Shown here piece after piece: positions 21,063-33,021 of a stretch of DNA of 64,000 nt. How positions within the stretch are numbered: the first letter of the stretch is position 1; every line of letters begins with the position of its first letter. The translations under genes and the position numbers were made by a program. This stretch comes from Tanypteryx hageni (Eukaryota > Arthropoda > Insecta > Odonata > Petaluridae). The stretch is taken from contig CM054114.1 of assembly GCA_028673005.1 (NCBI GenBank), positions 19,458,637 through 19,522,636 of the forward strand. Direction: 5' to 3'. Under the pieces are notes generated by a model that ran no database searches, was not told the origin of the DNA, and saw only the letters and a list, made by a program, of their open reading frames with translations.

Positions 21063-22529
21063 AAACGCCTTTTAAATCCTCCCCTCCCGCCGCACGTGCC
21101 ATGGAAAAGGTCTCGCTCAGAAATCACGCGCGTGGAAATGCTCGTTCACGCCTCGATTCAGACGATGAAACCCCTTTTCCTGCTCCGCCGATAATTGATT
21201 CTACTTCTCCAGGTTCCCATCGCACCGCGTGCGCCGCTCACCCTTCCGCGCTTTTTAAACCTTTTATCGCTTTAGTCGCGTGCGTTTAATGCGGAAACGA
21301 TTGCCTCGTTTTTTTGCGCAAGGCTCCTTTTCATTATTTTTGCTTTTTGTTTGGTCTTTCGCGTGTTTCTTTTGTTTTTTTTTCCGATTCGTTTCGACTG
21401 CTCGAGATTAATTATAAATACGAAACGTAGCGTTCTGAGCTTTGCATTTTATCAAATCGAAGAGGTTTATTTTTTTATCGCTGCGCATTGTCTTTTGGCG
21501 GGAATCGATTATTTTTCTATTCCTTTGGTTGCCTTAAACAAAATGGTACGGTTCATTCGATTTGGGGAGAATAGCGGCTTAAACGTTCTGTTCCGGCCGT
21601 TCGGCTGTTCACATTTGCATAAATATGAATTCCAAATATATTGAGTTTATTAAGTTGAAATTTTCCGTATGAAATATTTTTTGGTTCGACTGTTGATTAA
21701 CGTTAGTATGACCTATTCTGAATTTATGGTAAATGTATAAATTATAAAACTTATATTGCCATTCACTTCGCTAAACAAACCCCGATAATAACCATTATTA
21801 GTGGTTCTGCCATTGGTCGCTGTCTCAGCAACTTACCCACCACGAATAATGAGAATATGCTGTATAATATTTATGATAGACGACAATTCAGCTTATAGAA
21901 GCTATTGAGCGTGTACGGAATCACAAAATAAACTACTCAGAAACTCATTGTCTTAATGTCCGAGTGCTGCAGTAATGTAAACAAAAGGTACAATATATTA
22001 ATACTCGTTATCTTTTTCATTTGTACATATTTGCATTTTTTGTGTCATTGCTTTAGTTTTATGCAGTTTTCTTCCAGAAGAGAGTGTCTTTCACTGTTAT
22101 TGTCTCCGTATGATATAGATTTTGACATGACACTAATGTTATTTTAATGTATATGGTTACAAAAAATGTTATAGGTACTATGAGTCATTGTCAGTGAATT
22201 TGTTTCTATAAAGTTTGGCACTGTTTATAAAATGTATTCAACATTTCACGAAACGGTTTATTATTTATTGAAGTACCTGCATGCATAAGTAGCATAGTTG
22301 CACCGGTGTGAATCTTAGAAATTGCATTCACCTCAAAATTGAATCTGAATCCCTGAATTTTATTCCTATCCTAAGCATGGAATACTAAGTAAATATTAAA
22401 TATAATAACGCCGTAGATGGACATAATTGCATGTACAATTGATTTTCAACTACGCTGCATAAGTAGAAAAAACCACGTAAAATATTTGATGAAATTGAAA
22501 ATGTACAGTATTCCTATCGGAATATTTCA
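21063..22529. other. No gene recognised
   Basis: This AT-rich DNA has a few CpG-containing stretches (21090-21310). Open frames do not exceed 97 codons and show no known domain. Confidence 0.5.
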
Positions 22530-22608
22530 CTAACGCTAGTTTATATATCTTTTCAGGTGAGTACCATGCCAGTCATATCAGCAGAGTTCTCGGTGGTGTC
22601 TCGTGAGT
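22530..22608 (+). promoter_or_regulatory. Candidate recursive splice site or 46-nt microexon
   Basis: A canonical branch-point sequence, CTAAC at 22530-22534, lies 23 nt upstream of the acceptor TATATCTTTTCAG ending at 22556. The acceptor is immediately followed by the strong donor GTGAGT at 22557-22562, which is the arrangement of Drosophila-type recursive splice sites (acceptor and donor juxtaposed). A second strong donor, CTC followed by GTGAGTAC, starts at 22603 and would define a 46-nt exon (22557-22602), open in two frames. If used, this places 22.5 kb inside a long plus-strand intron. No flanking exon is visible, so this is inference from splice signals only. Confidence 0.35.
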
Positions 22609-25600
22609 ACTGTGTTCATTTCAAATAATGAAGTATACATTTTGCATGTTAGTAGAAGTTCCGTATTTGCAGCATTCCTCCCTTTCTCATTTCACCCCTT
22701 CGCGAATTCGAATCTTTTCTAAATTGACCCTTTCCCTAACTTGCCCTCCACTTGAATCGAGAGCACAGTGGATTCGTCGTGGCGACGTGAAATCTTTCAA
22801 AGGAAAATCATTCTTTCCCTCTCCGTGATTTCCCTTCATACCCTTAATCCTTTATCTTCGCTCCGAGCGGTTAATCACCTTAATTCTTATCCAGTCGCTG
22901 CCTTTTGTTACAAGGGAAATTGAGACTACCTCTTCGGCATCAAACGCATATTCCTATCGTTTGATCGCCTACGGCGCTAATCTGTCGTCAAACAAAAGAA
23001 ATTCCCGGCGACGTCGAAGGAAATAATTGGGGTTGGTTATATCCCAGTATGCCCGAGTGCTTTCGGTAATGTAGGATACTTCGTGGGAATTTCAAAAGAA
23101 AAAATAACCACCAAGGACGTCGTCATCTTTTTGTCGGAGGCTCAGTGATATTCAAATTTACGAGATTAAAGGGCAGATTTTCAACGGAAGAGATTGGAGG
23201 TTTTAAGCAGTGAAATTATAGAAAAGATGAAAAGGTCGTGAATATTGTTTTTTAAGTATATAGCTAATGTATATTATAAGTTTTTTCAATTTATCAGTCC
23301 TAATTTCGGCCTCATCCTCAAATAACCATCGGTCAGTTTATAGTAGTCAACCCTTTTCTGTGTTTGTCGTTTCCTTGGTAAAGTTTCCTCCTAATACAGT
23401 TGTAAAATTTGAAGATTTTTATATTATATGATATCATTTTAGTTTTATAATTTTATTTTCCAATAATTCTAACGTGTCATGGATAGGTCATGTTGCAACG
23501 TGGTGGTTTTTATAATACCTAAAGTTATCGATTATTTCGCTATTTGCATCTGAAAATAATTACTTCGTTAACTTTTCCGGTAATTCCGCTTGAAAAATAT
23601 ACAAATTTGATATAGTCTCTATTAAAACATTTTTTCAAATGGCAGTATCTATTTTTAGCCTTATCAAAATTTACTCGATGCGTCATCCGATTCCAATTTA
23701 ATTTTCCTAACCATCGTCCGCCTTGGTAACATTTTTGTTCCATGTCCGACGCTTAGATTCTCGAATTAGCGGACACATGTTTCTATTTTTAATTCATCTT
23801 CAGTGGTAAGAAATTCCTTTTTGTATAAGTGCGTAAACCTCCAAGAATACGCTCGCATACCGGAAATAAATTATGCTGTTAACTTCGTAAAGCCACTATC
23901 TTTGCGAGATGGGAGCGTACGATAATATCCGTGTCGCGTTTCCTTATTCATTTTAATACCCCACGCGTCGCATACGATCCACGTTCTCTCCTCCTACGTC
24001 GCGTCCCGACACTCCGGCTGGTTTATTTAGAGCGCTCAATATAGATGAAAAGATTACAACGCTTTCTACCTCGACCTTCGCTCTCTAAATCTCCCCGCGT
24101 CGGGCCAATGAAGACCTTAAATCCACACCAGAATTTTTTTCCATCTCTCTGTGGATTCTGACGAAGACGAAAGCTCCGAACCCGCAGCACAGTGGCGGAC
24201 TCGACAATCGTGCGAATATCGCGTTTCTTTATCTCTACTTTCGAGGACGGAGTTCTCTCTCTCTTTCTCTCTCGTGTTTGTTCTTCCTCATTTGACCCGT
24301 TTCCTTCTCTTCTCCATTCGAATCTCTCTCTTCGGCGTTTTTCTCCCCCTCCCCGCCTGGAGACGAGAGTCAGTGAGAGAGAGAGCATTGCGAAATGTGA
24401 TTACGCATCGCGCTGTTTACAGTTCCTTTCACCGTGAGAGAACGCTGAATTTTCTCGGCAGAGAGGATTGATAGGAAATCGAGATGTTATTTGCATTGCT
24501 TCCGTGATTTTTCCCTTTGTAGTCGAATCCGGAAAGGCTTTAAACACGCGATGGTTCGTCTTTTCCGCTTTCGTTTTTCACCGCAAAATCGAAATATCTC
24601 GTACGAGAGAAAAGTTTTTCGTAATTGCACTTTCATACGAACTGGAAGTCGTGAATATACGTTCGGAAACATATGACTCCTGCGTGCTATAACGATCATA
24701 CATTCGTTGTAAAACTTTTATGGGTGAAAAACGTTTCGAATGAGGAAAATTAATTCGAATGATACTGAAATACGTAGCTATAATTTTGTGGATTGCTTCT
24801 CAATTCGTTTCCAAAAACAAATTTATCAGGTTTTCGTTTGTTTCCACTAATGATGATTTCATGAGTTGAAATCTGAATCAGAAAAATTTGTATCTTGCTA
24901 AAAAATTGAGTATTTTTTAATGGTCATTCTGTTTTATATCGTTTATTTCTTGGGCAGTAGTACTTAACATTGACTTCTCCGATAAAGCTCTCGCCCAACT
25001 TTAATTCAAAAACTTAAGAATTCCACTTATATGATTTCTCATTTTTTGAAATGATGATGCAACAAAGCAGCCACAACCACGCCAATATTAGATTCTAACA
25101 AAGAAGATCATTATTAGAGTCTGCATCTCATTGCTTAATTGATTCATGACTGATCCAAAGGTGAAAGTTTGGTCAGAATTTGACCAGTTCTTCAGTCTTT
25201 CTCGATTTTATATATTTACAGACAAATTTGTCAGTTTAACCTTATGATATAAATGACTAAAACTGATGCTGAATTATCCAAATCTAACCCGGAAGGACCT
25301 TCTTCTACCGAAATCCGAAAAATAGATAAATAGATATTGATCTTTAGCATGGCGATATTAATACTAGTAAGTCGATCACCTAATCCTGTGTTAGGTATGC
25401 ACGAGTAATAAATTAAATTTTACACATCTTATCCAGTATTTACAGATTAAAACAAAAGAGGAACGATATTTGTGGATAAAAACTAAGGAAGAACAGACTA
25501 GATACAATTCTCAGAACCTTAAACTGCTATGTTGCAAAGTGGTAAAATTTAAGAGATTGTGCTTCGTCTTAAAACGGCTTTAATTTTATCCATAACCATA

Positions 25601-26048
25601 AGATATGTATTTAGAACTTCTTAACGTGAACCTCGTTCATTTTTATTGCAGAATATCTAAAATTGAATCAGTTTCCTTGAGCTCTTTCGTTTTAAGTTTT
25701 GGAAAACGCATTCGGATAGTGTGCGATTCAGGATCGATCGAAGTTTATCTCTTTAATCATTTCTCTAAAAATATCCACCGGAAGATGTATTTGGCGACAG
25801 ACCTATCCCAGATAACATGCGTGCGAGCGAGGCAGCTAATCGAGATAACCTTTTAGCGGCTTCAATTACCCCCTCCAAAACAGTAAAGCGATCGCGACGC
25901 ATACCGGAGTGGTTTTATTTTTAAAGATCTCGCAACCCCGCCTTCCGATCCTCGACTTTTCGCCACCCCGCCTTCCGATCCTCGACATTTTTATAAGTTA
26001 ATATTTTTTTGTCCCCGTCTTCATTGTGTGACGTAATGAGAAGAGAGA

Positions 26049-26050
<2 letters not shown>
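22609..26050. other. No gene recognised
   Basis: The segment 23900-24700 is CpG-containing and GC-richer, with overlapping open frames on both strands (up to 121 codons) that resemble nothing I know. 25921-26000 carries a short direct duplication (CCCGCCTTCCGATCCTCGAC twice, 35 bp apart). The rest is AT-rich. Confidence 0.5.

Positions 26051-26051
<1 letters not shown>

Positions 26052-26104
<53 letters not shown>
26052..26104. repeat. (CT)n microsatellite
   Basis: A pure CT repeat of about 53 bp on the plus strand, preceded by GAGAGAG at 26042-26049, so the junction could form a short foldback. Confidence 0.95.
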
Positions 26105-26106
<2 letters not shown>

Positions 26107-26149
26107 AGCCACCGAACTTATTCTTTTATGTTTTTCCTTGGAGACCTTC

Positions 26150-26560
26150 TTTTGTCTACTTCCTTTTGTATCTTTTCTTCTTCCTCATCTTTGCCTCTCG
26201 CCTCCCCGTTCGTTTTCCCAAGTCTTCACTCTCTCCCCCGCCATCTTTCCCACCTCTCCTAAATCTTTGCTCCTCCTTCCCCCTTCCTACCTTCTCCTTC
26301 TTAACCCGCCGCTTCCTTCGTACCCTACGGCCACGTCACCACGCCTTCTTTTGTTTTTTTTTACCCCTTCGAGAGGCGAGAAGCGACCTCTTGCTCTTTA
26401 CCCTTCTCACGCAATTAATCTTTCTCTCCTTTCTACATCCCGTTCTATCTATCTCTATCTCTACCTTTCTATCTCTACCTCTCTATCTCTACCTTTCTAT
26501 CTCTACCTCTCTATCTCTACCTCTCCATCCTTCATTTCGCCCTGCATTTCCTTCTTAACC
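26150..26560. repeat. Pyrimidine-rich tract with 12-bp units
   Basis: C/T-rich DNA ends in tandem CTATCTCTACCT units at about 26440-26526. The 187-codon frame over it is low complexity and not a gene. Confidence 0.8.
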
Positions 26561-26577
26561 CTCTATCACCGATCTAT

Positions 26578-27110
26578 GAGGGTCGAACTGAAAGTAATGC
26601 GCAACGTTTTTTTGAAGCAATTCCTACATGAAAACTTTCGGTGGTGCAATATAAAATTCTCCCGCTTATGTTTTAAATGTTTCAAACATTTCTACGGATG
26701 ACACGTTTATAATTAATCATTATAATGGCAGCTAACAGCTACGTGCGTCGCAAACGAAGCTGTATAACGAAGCTGTATTGGGTCTCTAAAATGGGAAAAC
26801 GAGTCATTGGGCAACATTCGAAAAAAGCTGAAGCTGTCTAATAATATTGTCGGCGGATGCACTTTTAGTCGCTGGGCAACGAGGTTGTTAACGAGATGCA
26901 GAAGGGACTTCGAGAAGTAGGGCAGGAATTTTACCAGCAAGGAATACATGCTACTGTTTCTCAAAAGCGTAAATCCATTGAGTTGAAAGACGATTGAGTG
27001 ACAAAACATTGTTCACCTAACCAACACATTCATTAACTTTATGGGCAAGTTTCAGTATTCTGCCTTATATTTTGACCGAGAAATAAAAAGCTGTTCATTA
27101 TTTTCTAGGC
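26578..27110 (+). pseudogene. Decayed mariner-like element
   Basis: The left edge TGAGGGTCGAACTGAAAGTA resembles mariner terminal repeats. In 26875-27003 a plus frame reads NEMQKGLREVGQEFYQQG followed by RKSIELKDD and a stop, which looks like the C-terminal part of mariner transposases (EFYxxGI, then a conserved K-C-I/basic patch and GDYVEK). No catalytic Asp triad is readable, frames are broken, and a right-hand terminal repeat is not seen. I consider it an old mariner remnant with moderate confidence. Confidence 0.4.
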
Positions 27111-28807
27111 GCTCCAATCCTGACATGGGCTGTGAGATAGGTAATGTAATTTTTGTTTAGTGACTATGAGGTATCTTTAAAAGCTCCCCATTAGCATGTG
27201 TCGGAAGGTCGGCATTAGGGAAAGACCGAAAAACACCGTCCCTGATTTGTAATACATATAGTAGTAGTATAAGTAGTATAGTAGTAATTGCATCATTGTG
27301 CCAGATAATATAAACGTTAAATTCACAGAAGCATATACCAAAATTGCAATGAAAAAATGTTTTTCAAAATATCTGTAACTTACGTGTCATACATATATAT
27401 TGGTGAATATCCTGTTGGCGCCTCTTCGCTTCCGCGCCCCGGGAGGTCGCCCCACTCGCCTCTGCCTCTGCGAATAGCTGTTTGAGATACATTTAATTAA
27501 AAAAAAAATGAGAATAAATTTACGATTTGTTTTAGGTCCATCGGCGAAAGATGAAATTTTGCGCAACTTATTTGCACCCTCTTTCCCAGTGAAGTATATG
27601 TGAGCATATCAACGTTTCCAAGTTCTCTCTCTTGTCTTAAGTTGCTTTCTCTTTATCTCTCTTACTCTCAGCCCTCTCGCCCTCACTCTTCGCCTCACTA
27701 TCTTCCTATCTCCTTACCTGTCTTATCTTCCCTCTCGTGTTCTTATCTAACCCTTCTTTGTCCATCGTCATCAACGCAAATCCTTTATACTAGTATAACT
27801 TTCTCCTTCAATCTCTCCCTCTCTCTTTGTCCTTCAATTTTTTTTAATCCTTTGCGTGTCTCGCCTTGTTCCACGAACTCTTTTTCCTGACTTTTTATCT
27901 TCTAACCTTTTTCCCTATCGACGTCGTGTCGTCCTTTCTCCTCCTCCACTTTCTCTCAAACGTCTACAGTTTAGTGACATCTCATAGACTGTTTCCTAGA
28001 ATCGCGCTCGTTTGTTTTGGTAGCGTTTCCAAAATGTGCACTCAAATCTCGCCTCGTTGCTTTTAACCTATCATCGTGGTCGTTCAGGGTTCCTTCCTTT
28101 CACTTTCTGTAAGCTCCGCCCCGCTCTCTTTGTCCTTCTCTTAACTTTCCTAGTTTTGTTCTTGTTATTTTCCATCGTTTCGAAGATTGTTGCTGTTTCT
28201 CGTGACTACTGCGCGAATTCAGGCGTCATTTTCCCCTCTTCTCGCTCTAGGTTCAAGCGCGTGTTCATTCCGGTTATTCGAGCGTAACCTTGGTTCGTAC
28301 CTTCCCTCCATATGACGGCTCCTCTATTTATAAATGTTTTCGCTTGTTCCTTCCACGTCCCGAATGACTTTCGCAGCTTCCGCTCGTTATAAACCCCACG
28401 TACTTCCTGTCTGCGAAGAAACCCTTTATTCTTTCATTTATACCCTCCCCGGTGTTTTTTCTGTCGCTTTAAGCCCCGTTTCGTTCTCTCCGAATATTGT
28501 TTCTCACGCGTTTGCGTTCTAGAGATAAATGCAGAAACCATTACGCGTAAACTTTATTCTGTAAAACTTGTTTCTTTTCGTATACTAGTTAGTTTTTGTT
28601 TGCCAATGATTGAAATCGGGAACTGATTACTCAATCCACATGGTACCATTTTTTCTCACGCCGAATACCAAAGGGAATCTTTTAGGTACTTACCCGAAAT
28701 TATTTTTTCTGCTATAATTACACCCATTGAGTAGTTGTTAACTACGAGGAAAGAAAACTGAGTGTTTAATGTGCTTGGTAAACTTGTTCAAGTAAATCAT
28801 TAATAAT
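27111..28807. other. No gene; pyrimidine-rich 27.6-28.5 kb
   Basis: The stretch 27410-27480 is GC-rich and 27600-28520 is C/T-rich on the plus strand, with short low-complexity frames. Nothing recognisable is encoded. Confidence 0.5.
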
Positions 28808-28836
28808 AGCGCTTTTCAGCAATGACATAAAGCGCT
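28808..28836. other. Hairpin, inverted copy of 16178-16206
   Basis: AGCGCTTT and AAAGCGCT pair over 8 bp. The loop AGCAATGAC is the reverse complement of the loop at 16188-16196. The stem shows one base-pair replacement relative to the other copy. Confidence 0.6.
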
Positions 28837-30500
28837 ACAAAGGTATATTTTATTATATATTGTTATTTATAAGTAAGCTTTATACAAATAAAATAATTTG
28901 CATATAAACTATACACTTCAAAAGAGGTCAATAAAAAAGCAAAGTTAATTACATGTCGATTTTTTTTAAATATTAAATTTTAATACAAAAGAACTGGCGA
29001 CCTAATTTTTAGAAATTCAAGAACACTCACTTAAAATACTTGCCTCAGGTATCTCCAATACCCGCATGGTTATAAAAACCAAATGCGAAAATAGATTCTA
29101 AATCCATTTGAAGTGAATTATCACTGAAGACAGCTGATTTGTAGCCGAAATATCCATCTGGTTCTTATAATCTTGTTGCTATTGGAGATACCTTACACAA
29201 GTATTTTTAAGTGCCTGTTCCTGAATTTTTCCAGCCATACAACGAGCTCGATAATTCTCTGTTGAATTAATTTTTGGCAATTTTAATTTTTTAATGAAAC
29301 TCCGACCGCAGAAATAAATTAATATCAGTTGGTCACATATATGGACCTTCGGGACTGCAGAAAAATAAGAAAAATCTTCATCACAAAATACCCTTGGGGC
29401 TAAAATCGGATCGCAAGTTATTGCATCTATGTCAACTTTTCGTTTGCGCGAGTATCGGAATATTTCGGGAGAGGAAACGCTGGGCGACAACCGTCGGGAG
29501 TCAGTTTCATTGCAGCGCGTCAATGTCAATTTACATCGATGTGCTTGCATATTATGTTAGGATGTGAAGTTATGGTATTGATATATTATGATAGCATCCC
29601 CCTCTTTTCTCGGGGGATTCTCCCTTTACGCCAACGCTGGCCGCATTTAGCATAGGAGCAATATGCAAAACGGCATGATTTGGTAAGACCCTCTCAGTTG
29701 CTGCTGTTTCACGATTTCCTTTCTCAGCATCATTCTCCGTGACCTTTCTCTTATCGGATTTTCATCGATTTCTTAGTAAATCGATTACGATAAAAGCGGA
29801 GAAAATTTCCGGAACTTGTTGGAACAGCAGATCAGAAAATAATCTGAAACATAGACTAACTGGCCAGTCTAATCCACTTGCCATTCAATCAAGGCTCGCG
29901 TTATTCGTCGTTCCACTTCTCATGCCCCCTTTCACTCTCTCCTCAACGTCTCCCTTAAATAAACCGGCTGTTTCCCGAAACCACGCAGTTACACAGTGTT
30001 TTATTTGTCTTCTCTCTCCTTTTGAACTGTATATATTATATCGGTATATATCATATCTCATTATTAGCAACGTCTTCATGATTACGTCCCGAGTGCCTTA
30101 AGGCGGACGAAAAAAAATTTCCTTAGGGAAAAAATAAAAGAACCACAGACTTATTTCTATCTCTCCTCATCCTTTCTCTATTTTCATGTCTCTTACCTTT
30201 CGCCATCTTCTATTTTTCTTTTTTCTCCTCTCTTTGGCGTAGCTTTTCTAACTCCTCTATGTTTCGCCTCTCACGCTCCTCGCTTCGCTGCCTTCCCGTT
30301 CTTTATTTTTTATACGTTCCGAAAATTCTCTTCACCTCGGTTCAATTTCTTTTATGTTCCTCTTCCCTCTAGCCCTTCCCCTTTTTTTCCGGTACGTGTA
30401 AGGAGGGAAGATGGTGTGACAAAGTAGGAAAGGGCTCCCCTCCACTGTTACTTATCTTCCGTTATCGCACGAGGTGCACATGCGCAGAAGAATACCATAC
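28837..30500. other. No gene recognised
   Basis: The stretch is AT-rich. A motif at 29118-29163 (ATCACTGAAGACAGCTG, TAGCCGAAA, CATCTGG) is the best example of the repeat motif also found at 17.06, 18.84 and 19.08 kb. The minus-strand frame at 29179-29550 has no recognisable domain. Confidence 0.45.
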
Positions 30501-30519
30501 GTCGAAAAAATTGCGACCC

Positions 30520-30734
30520 TCCCCCCCTCTCTCTCTCTTTCTTTCTCGACTCGAATCTTCCATTCCCTTCCTGCACTTTACATTTTTCCCTTCGTTTCTA
30601 TCTTTCATTTTGTTGGCCTCCTTTTTGCTCCCCCTCTATCTCTATCGCTCTTCCATTCTACATTCTTCTCTTCTCTTCTCATATTTTTATACTGTTTATT
30701 GTAACACTTTTTTCTTTTTTATATTCATGATAAT
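30520..30734. repeat. Pyrimidine tract upstream of LINE tail
   Basis: A C/T-rich tract (CTCTCTCTCTTTCTTTCTCG and similar) leads into a short AT stretch and then the LINE tail at 30735. Confidence 0.7.
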
Positions 30735-30808
30735 GACGAAAGGTTCAATGTTAGAATGAACTTTATGGCCCAAATTTCGCCCTAATAAAGATGCCTGTAC
30801 ATCTATCC
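30735..30808 (+). mobile_element. LINE 3' tail
   Basis: GACGAAAGGTTCAATGTTAG, TGAACTTTATGGCCCAAATT, TCGCCCTAATAAAGATGCC and then ATCTATCC match the tails at 14401 and 32941. Only the extreme 3' end of the element survives, with pyrimidine tracts on both sides. Confidence 0.8.
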
Positions 30809-31240
30809 CTTTCTTTGACTTCTTTCCTCTCTCTCCCTCCCTTTCTCCGCCTCTCTTTCTCTTACTCTTACATTTCTCCTCCCTCTTTTCTTTCTCTCCC
30901 TCGTTCTCCCACTATTTTCCTCCCTTTTTCTCCCTTCCTCTCTTCCACGTTCTCTCCCGCCCTTTTCTCCCTCTTTTCTTTCTCCCTATTCCCTTTAGTC
31001 CTCATTCTTCCCTCCTTCCCTCCCTCCTTCCATCCCTCCTTCCTTCCCTCCCTCCTTTCTGCCCTCCCTCCCTCCTTCCCTCCCTCCCTCATTCCCTCCC
31101 TCCATCCTTCCCTCCTTCCCTCCCTCCTTCTCTCCCTCCTTCCCTCCCTCCCTCCCTCCTTCCTTCCCTCCTTCCCTCCCTCCTTCCCTCCCTCCCTCCC
31201 TCCATCCCTCCCTCCTTCCCTCCCTCCTTCCCTCCCTCCT
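30809..31240. repeat. Pyrimidine microsatellite, 12-bp TTCCCTCCCTCC type
   Basis: Irregular C/T sequence becomes regular TTCCCTCCCTCC units by 31010. It ends abruptly at the start of LINE coding sequence (31241). The same unit type resumes at 33022 on the other side of the LINE. Confidence 0.95.
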
Positions 31241-32116
31241 TGTAAATACCACCTTTATGCTGATGATCTCCAAATCTATATGCACTCTCGCTCTATTGAT
31301 CTCCATCTTATCATTGATAAAATGAACCATGACCTCACTTCTTTATTCAAATGGAGCAATGTAAATTTCCTCAAAATTAATCCTTTAAAAAGTCAGTCTA
31401 TTATTATTGGGTATCCCAAACTTCTCTCGTCACTAAACTTCTCAGAACTTCCCCCAATTCTGCTCAATAACTCTGTCATTCGTTTCCAAAAAACTGCAAC
31501 CAATCTCGGGTTAGTATTCAATGACACATTGACCTGGACTGATCATATAACTAAAATATGTAATACTGTTAACAGTTCACTTCACTCACTTAAAAGAATT
31601 AAAAGCATTACCCATTTCTCCCTTCGCAAGCGACTTATCACCGCTCTTTTCCTTCCTCACCTTGATTACTGCGATACGGTCTATCAAGATCTATCTAACG
31701 AGCTATCTCTAAAATTGCAGCGTGCACAAAATTCCTGCGTAAGATTCATTTGTGATCTCCAAAAGAGAGACCATGTCACTCAACCTCTATATACGTTAGG
31801 CTGGCTTCGCACTGAAGCTCGTAGACGTCTTCACCTCCTCTCGTTATTTTACCGAATTATAACTCTTCAAAACCCGCAGTATCTGAACTCCAAATTTTCC
31901 CAAATGAACTCTGTACACAACGCCAACACTAGGGGCACCAATCTCTTCCAGATCCCACATCACAGGACGGAAATTTATAATAAATCCTTCCATGTTACAG
32001 CTTGTAGACTTTGGAACGCCCTACCTACTGACCTCCAAAACGCAACATCTCTCCACATATTCAAACATAAATACTTTAAATTGCTGTTCTCTGCCCAAAA
32101 TTCAGGTCAGCTTTAA
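31241..32116 (+). pseudogene. LINE ORF2, C-terminal reverse transcriptase part
   Basis: An uninterrupted frame of about 290 codons starts at KYHLYADDLQIY (reverse transcriptase motif C, catalytic YADD). It continues through INPLKSQSIIIG, NLGLVFNDTLTWTDHI, the thumb region (FLPHLDYCDTVYQDL) and a basic C-terminal part (RTEIYNKSFHVTACRLWNALP), ending at TAA 32114-32116. The endonuclease and the fingers and palm upstream of motif C are missing by 5' truncation, so no functional protein is made. The open frame appears longer on the 5' side only because the pyrimidine repeat has no stops. HLYADDLQIY and the 3' UTR type suggest the CR1/L2 group; a tree would be needed to be sure. Confidence 0.88.
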
Positions 32117-32824
32117 CATTTTCTTCTTACCAATTGCAAGACGGCTTCCTTCACTCTTCCTTACTTAATTAACATTAATTATTTTTTTTGCAGGTTATCG
32201 AGTTCGCAAAGTGTACGCCTCCTTCGACTGTTACCTTTTCATTGTCTAGTGTCTACTATGTTATAGTGTTTATACTAATTCTCATTGTATTATATCATTC
32301 TGTATTGTTTCATACTATTTTATACTGATTTATATCATTTTGTATTGTTTTATACTATTTTATACTGTTTTATATCATTTTGTATTGTTTTATACTATTT
32401 CGTATTACTTTATTTTATTATGTATTGTTTTATATCATATGTGTAATTTTATATAATTTCCTTCTTTCTTATGTTATGCATGATCCAACAACAATCTCCA
32501 TATTCATTGTATATATTTCAAGTATATTTCATCTTATTCTGCCTAATTATTGTATTATATTTCTTGGTTTGCATTACGTTAATACCTATATATGTATTTT
32601 TTATGACGGTATACAACGATGCTGTATATACGAAGACTTACTGTACATACTCCTTTCTATTTAATGTTGTATTACTATATCATTATATGTACACTATCTA
32701 GGGTTTTCGCAGGTTTTTCACACCCCCCTTCTCAGTGGGTGTTTTCCTGCGTGGGTTTTACTAGGGAGGACATGCCTGTCTTACCTAGGTTTTCCCCACA
32801 ATCTCTAATCTGTCTTCAATGTTA

Positions 32825-32910
32825 TATATATATATATATTTTTTTACTCTGTATGATTTAGGTATATACTGTTTATGTTATGCGTATTGTATATATATAT
32901 ATATATATCT
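32825..32910. repeat. (TA)n tracts in LINE 3' UTR
   Basis: Two short TA repeats, near 32822-32840 and 32891-32910, lie in the LINE UTR. Confidence 0.8.
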
Positions 32911-33021
32911 TACTTTACCATTTTTTTATATTTTTTATATTGACGAAGGGTTAAATGTAAGAATGGACCTTATGGTCTAAATTTCGCCCGAATAAAGACG
33001 ATTATCTATCTATCTATCTAT

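Noticed and set aside
20147..21064. 305-codon open frame with a perfect 13-residue repeat
   Set aside because: It is a product of a 13-bp minisatellite that contains no stop triplet in any plus frame. No start context, splice signals or flanking coding sequence support a gene.
29118..29163. Annotating an active hammerhead ribozyme as an ncRNA gene
   Set aside because: Helix II is out of register by one base relative to the standard core, and the copies vary at core positions. It is kept only as a hypothesis in the findings.
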